From NCBI GenBank assembly GCA_900314555.1, contig OMVQ01000101.1:1-62844 (forward strand): 62,844 bases of DNA, in the 5' to 3' direction. Source of the DNA: an uncultured Eubacteriales bacterium. Lineage in GTDB: Bacteria > Bacillota > Clostridia > Lachnospirales > Lachnospiraceae. The first letter of the stretch is position 1, and each line of letters opens with the position of its first letter. Positions 62,844-62,844 of the stretch are shown one piece after another. The position numbers and the translations under genes were made by a program. Under the pieces are notes generated by a model that was not told the DNA's origin, made no database searches, and was given only the letters and a program-made list of their open reading frames with translations.

Positions 62844-62844
62844 A

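Overview
The window comes from a low-GC, spore-forming member of the Clostridia, most likely Lachnospiraceae (Lachnospira/[Eubacterium] eligens-like). The grounds are AT-rich DNA with strong purine Shine-Dalgarno (SD) sites, a full Rnf complex, an alpha/beta-type small acid-soluble spore protein, the sporulation pair yqfC/yqfD, and a long housekeeping order typical of that family. Almost every gene is on the minus strand. I see no rRNA, tRNA, CRISPR array, prophage or transposase. Species identity and all functions are read from motifs and context only.

Layout on the coding (minus) strand, from high to low coordinates. At 62.8-60.9 kb are the end of an unknown gene, a spore protein gene, and a plus-strand YprB-like nuclease. 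At 60.9-55.9 kb is the rnfCDGEAB operon, convergent with a plus-strand lipoprotein ApbE that should flavinylate RnfG and RnfD. A NusG-domain-II protein and a Gx-type membrane protein follow, then ruvA-ruvB, zapA, a U32 peptidase-family gene, an FtsW/PBP pair, a NUDIX hydrolase, queH, a 58-aa membrane peptide and alaS. At 41-35 kb lies rpsU-yqfC-yqfD-phoH-(HD protein)-ybeY-cdd. At 35-29 kb are two flavoproteins, proB, an unknown 412-aa protein, ynzC and fthC. At 28-16 kb are an M14 carboxypeptidase, miaB, sulP, mutS-mutL-miaA, a methionine gamma-lyase-like gene and radC. At 16-7 kb is the cell-shape and division block mreBCD-PBP2-minCDE-rodA, ending in an mgsA-like gene. At 6.5-0.3 kb is one apparent operon (HlyD-like, yggS, sepF, aroB, lspA, rluD, cytidylate-kinase-like) with a promoter at its head and a terminator at its end.

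The most unusual content is non-coding. Family A consists of four ~160-bp inserts (18880, 36009, 44615, 50597). Each is an array of hairpins placed directly before the start codon of miaA, cdd, queH and the U32 gene. Stem sequences differ between copies but pairing is kept. Each insert is bracketed by direct repeats that contain the downstream gene's SD, and in two cases its start codon. Family B consists of three large quasi-palindromes (about 636 bp, 600 bp and a truncated ~275 bp) lying at gene 3' ends. Their arms run into the coding ends of fthC and, more weakly, rnfB and apbE. I do not recognise either family as a described element.

Other points: the mgsA-like protein has Val where the catalytic Asp is expected; a PgpH-like HD protein is short and has His-Glu instead of His-Asp; a 44-bp tandem repeat with a 16-bp palindrome precedes sepF; RnfE carries a cysteine-rich tail; and proB has no proA beside it.
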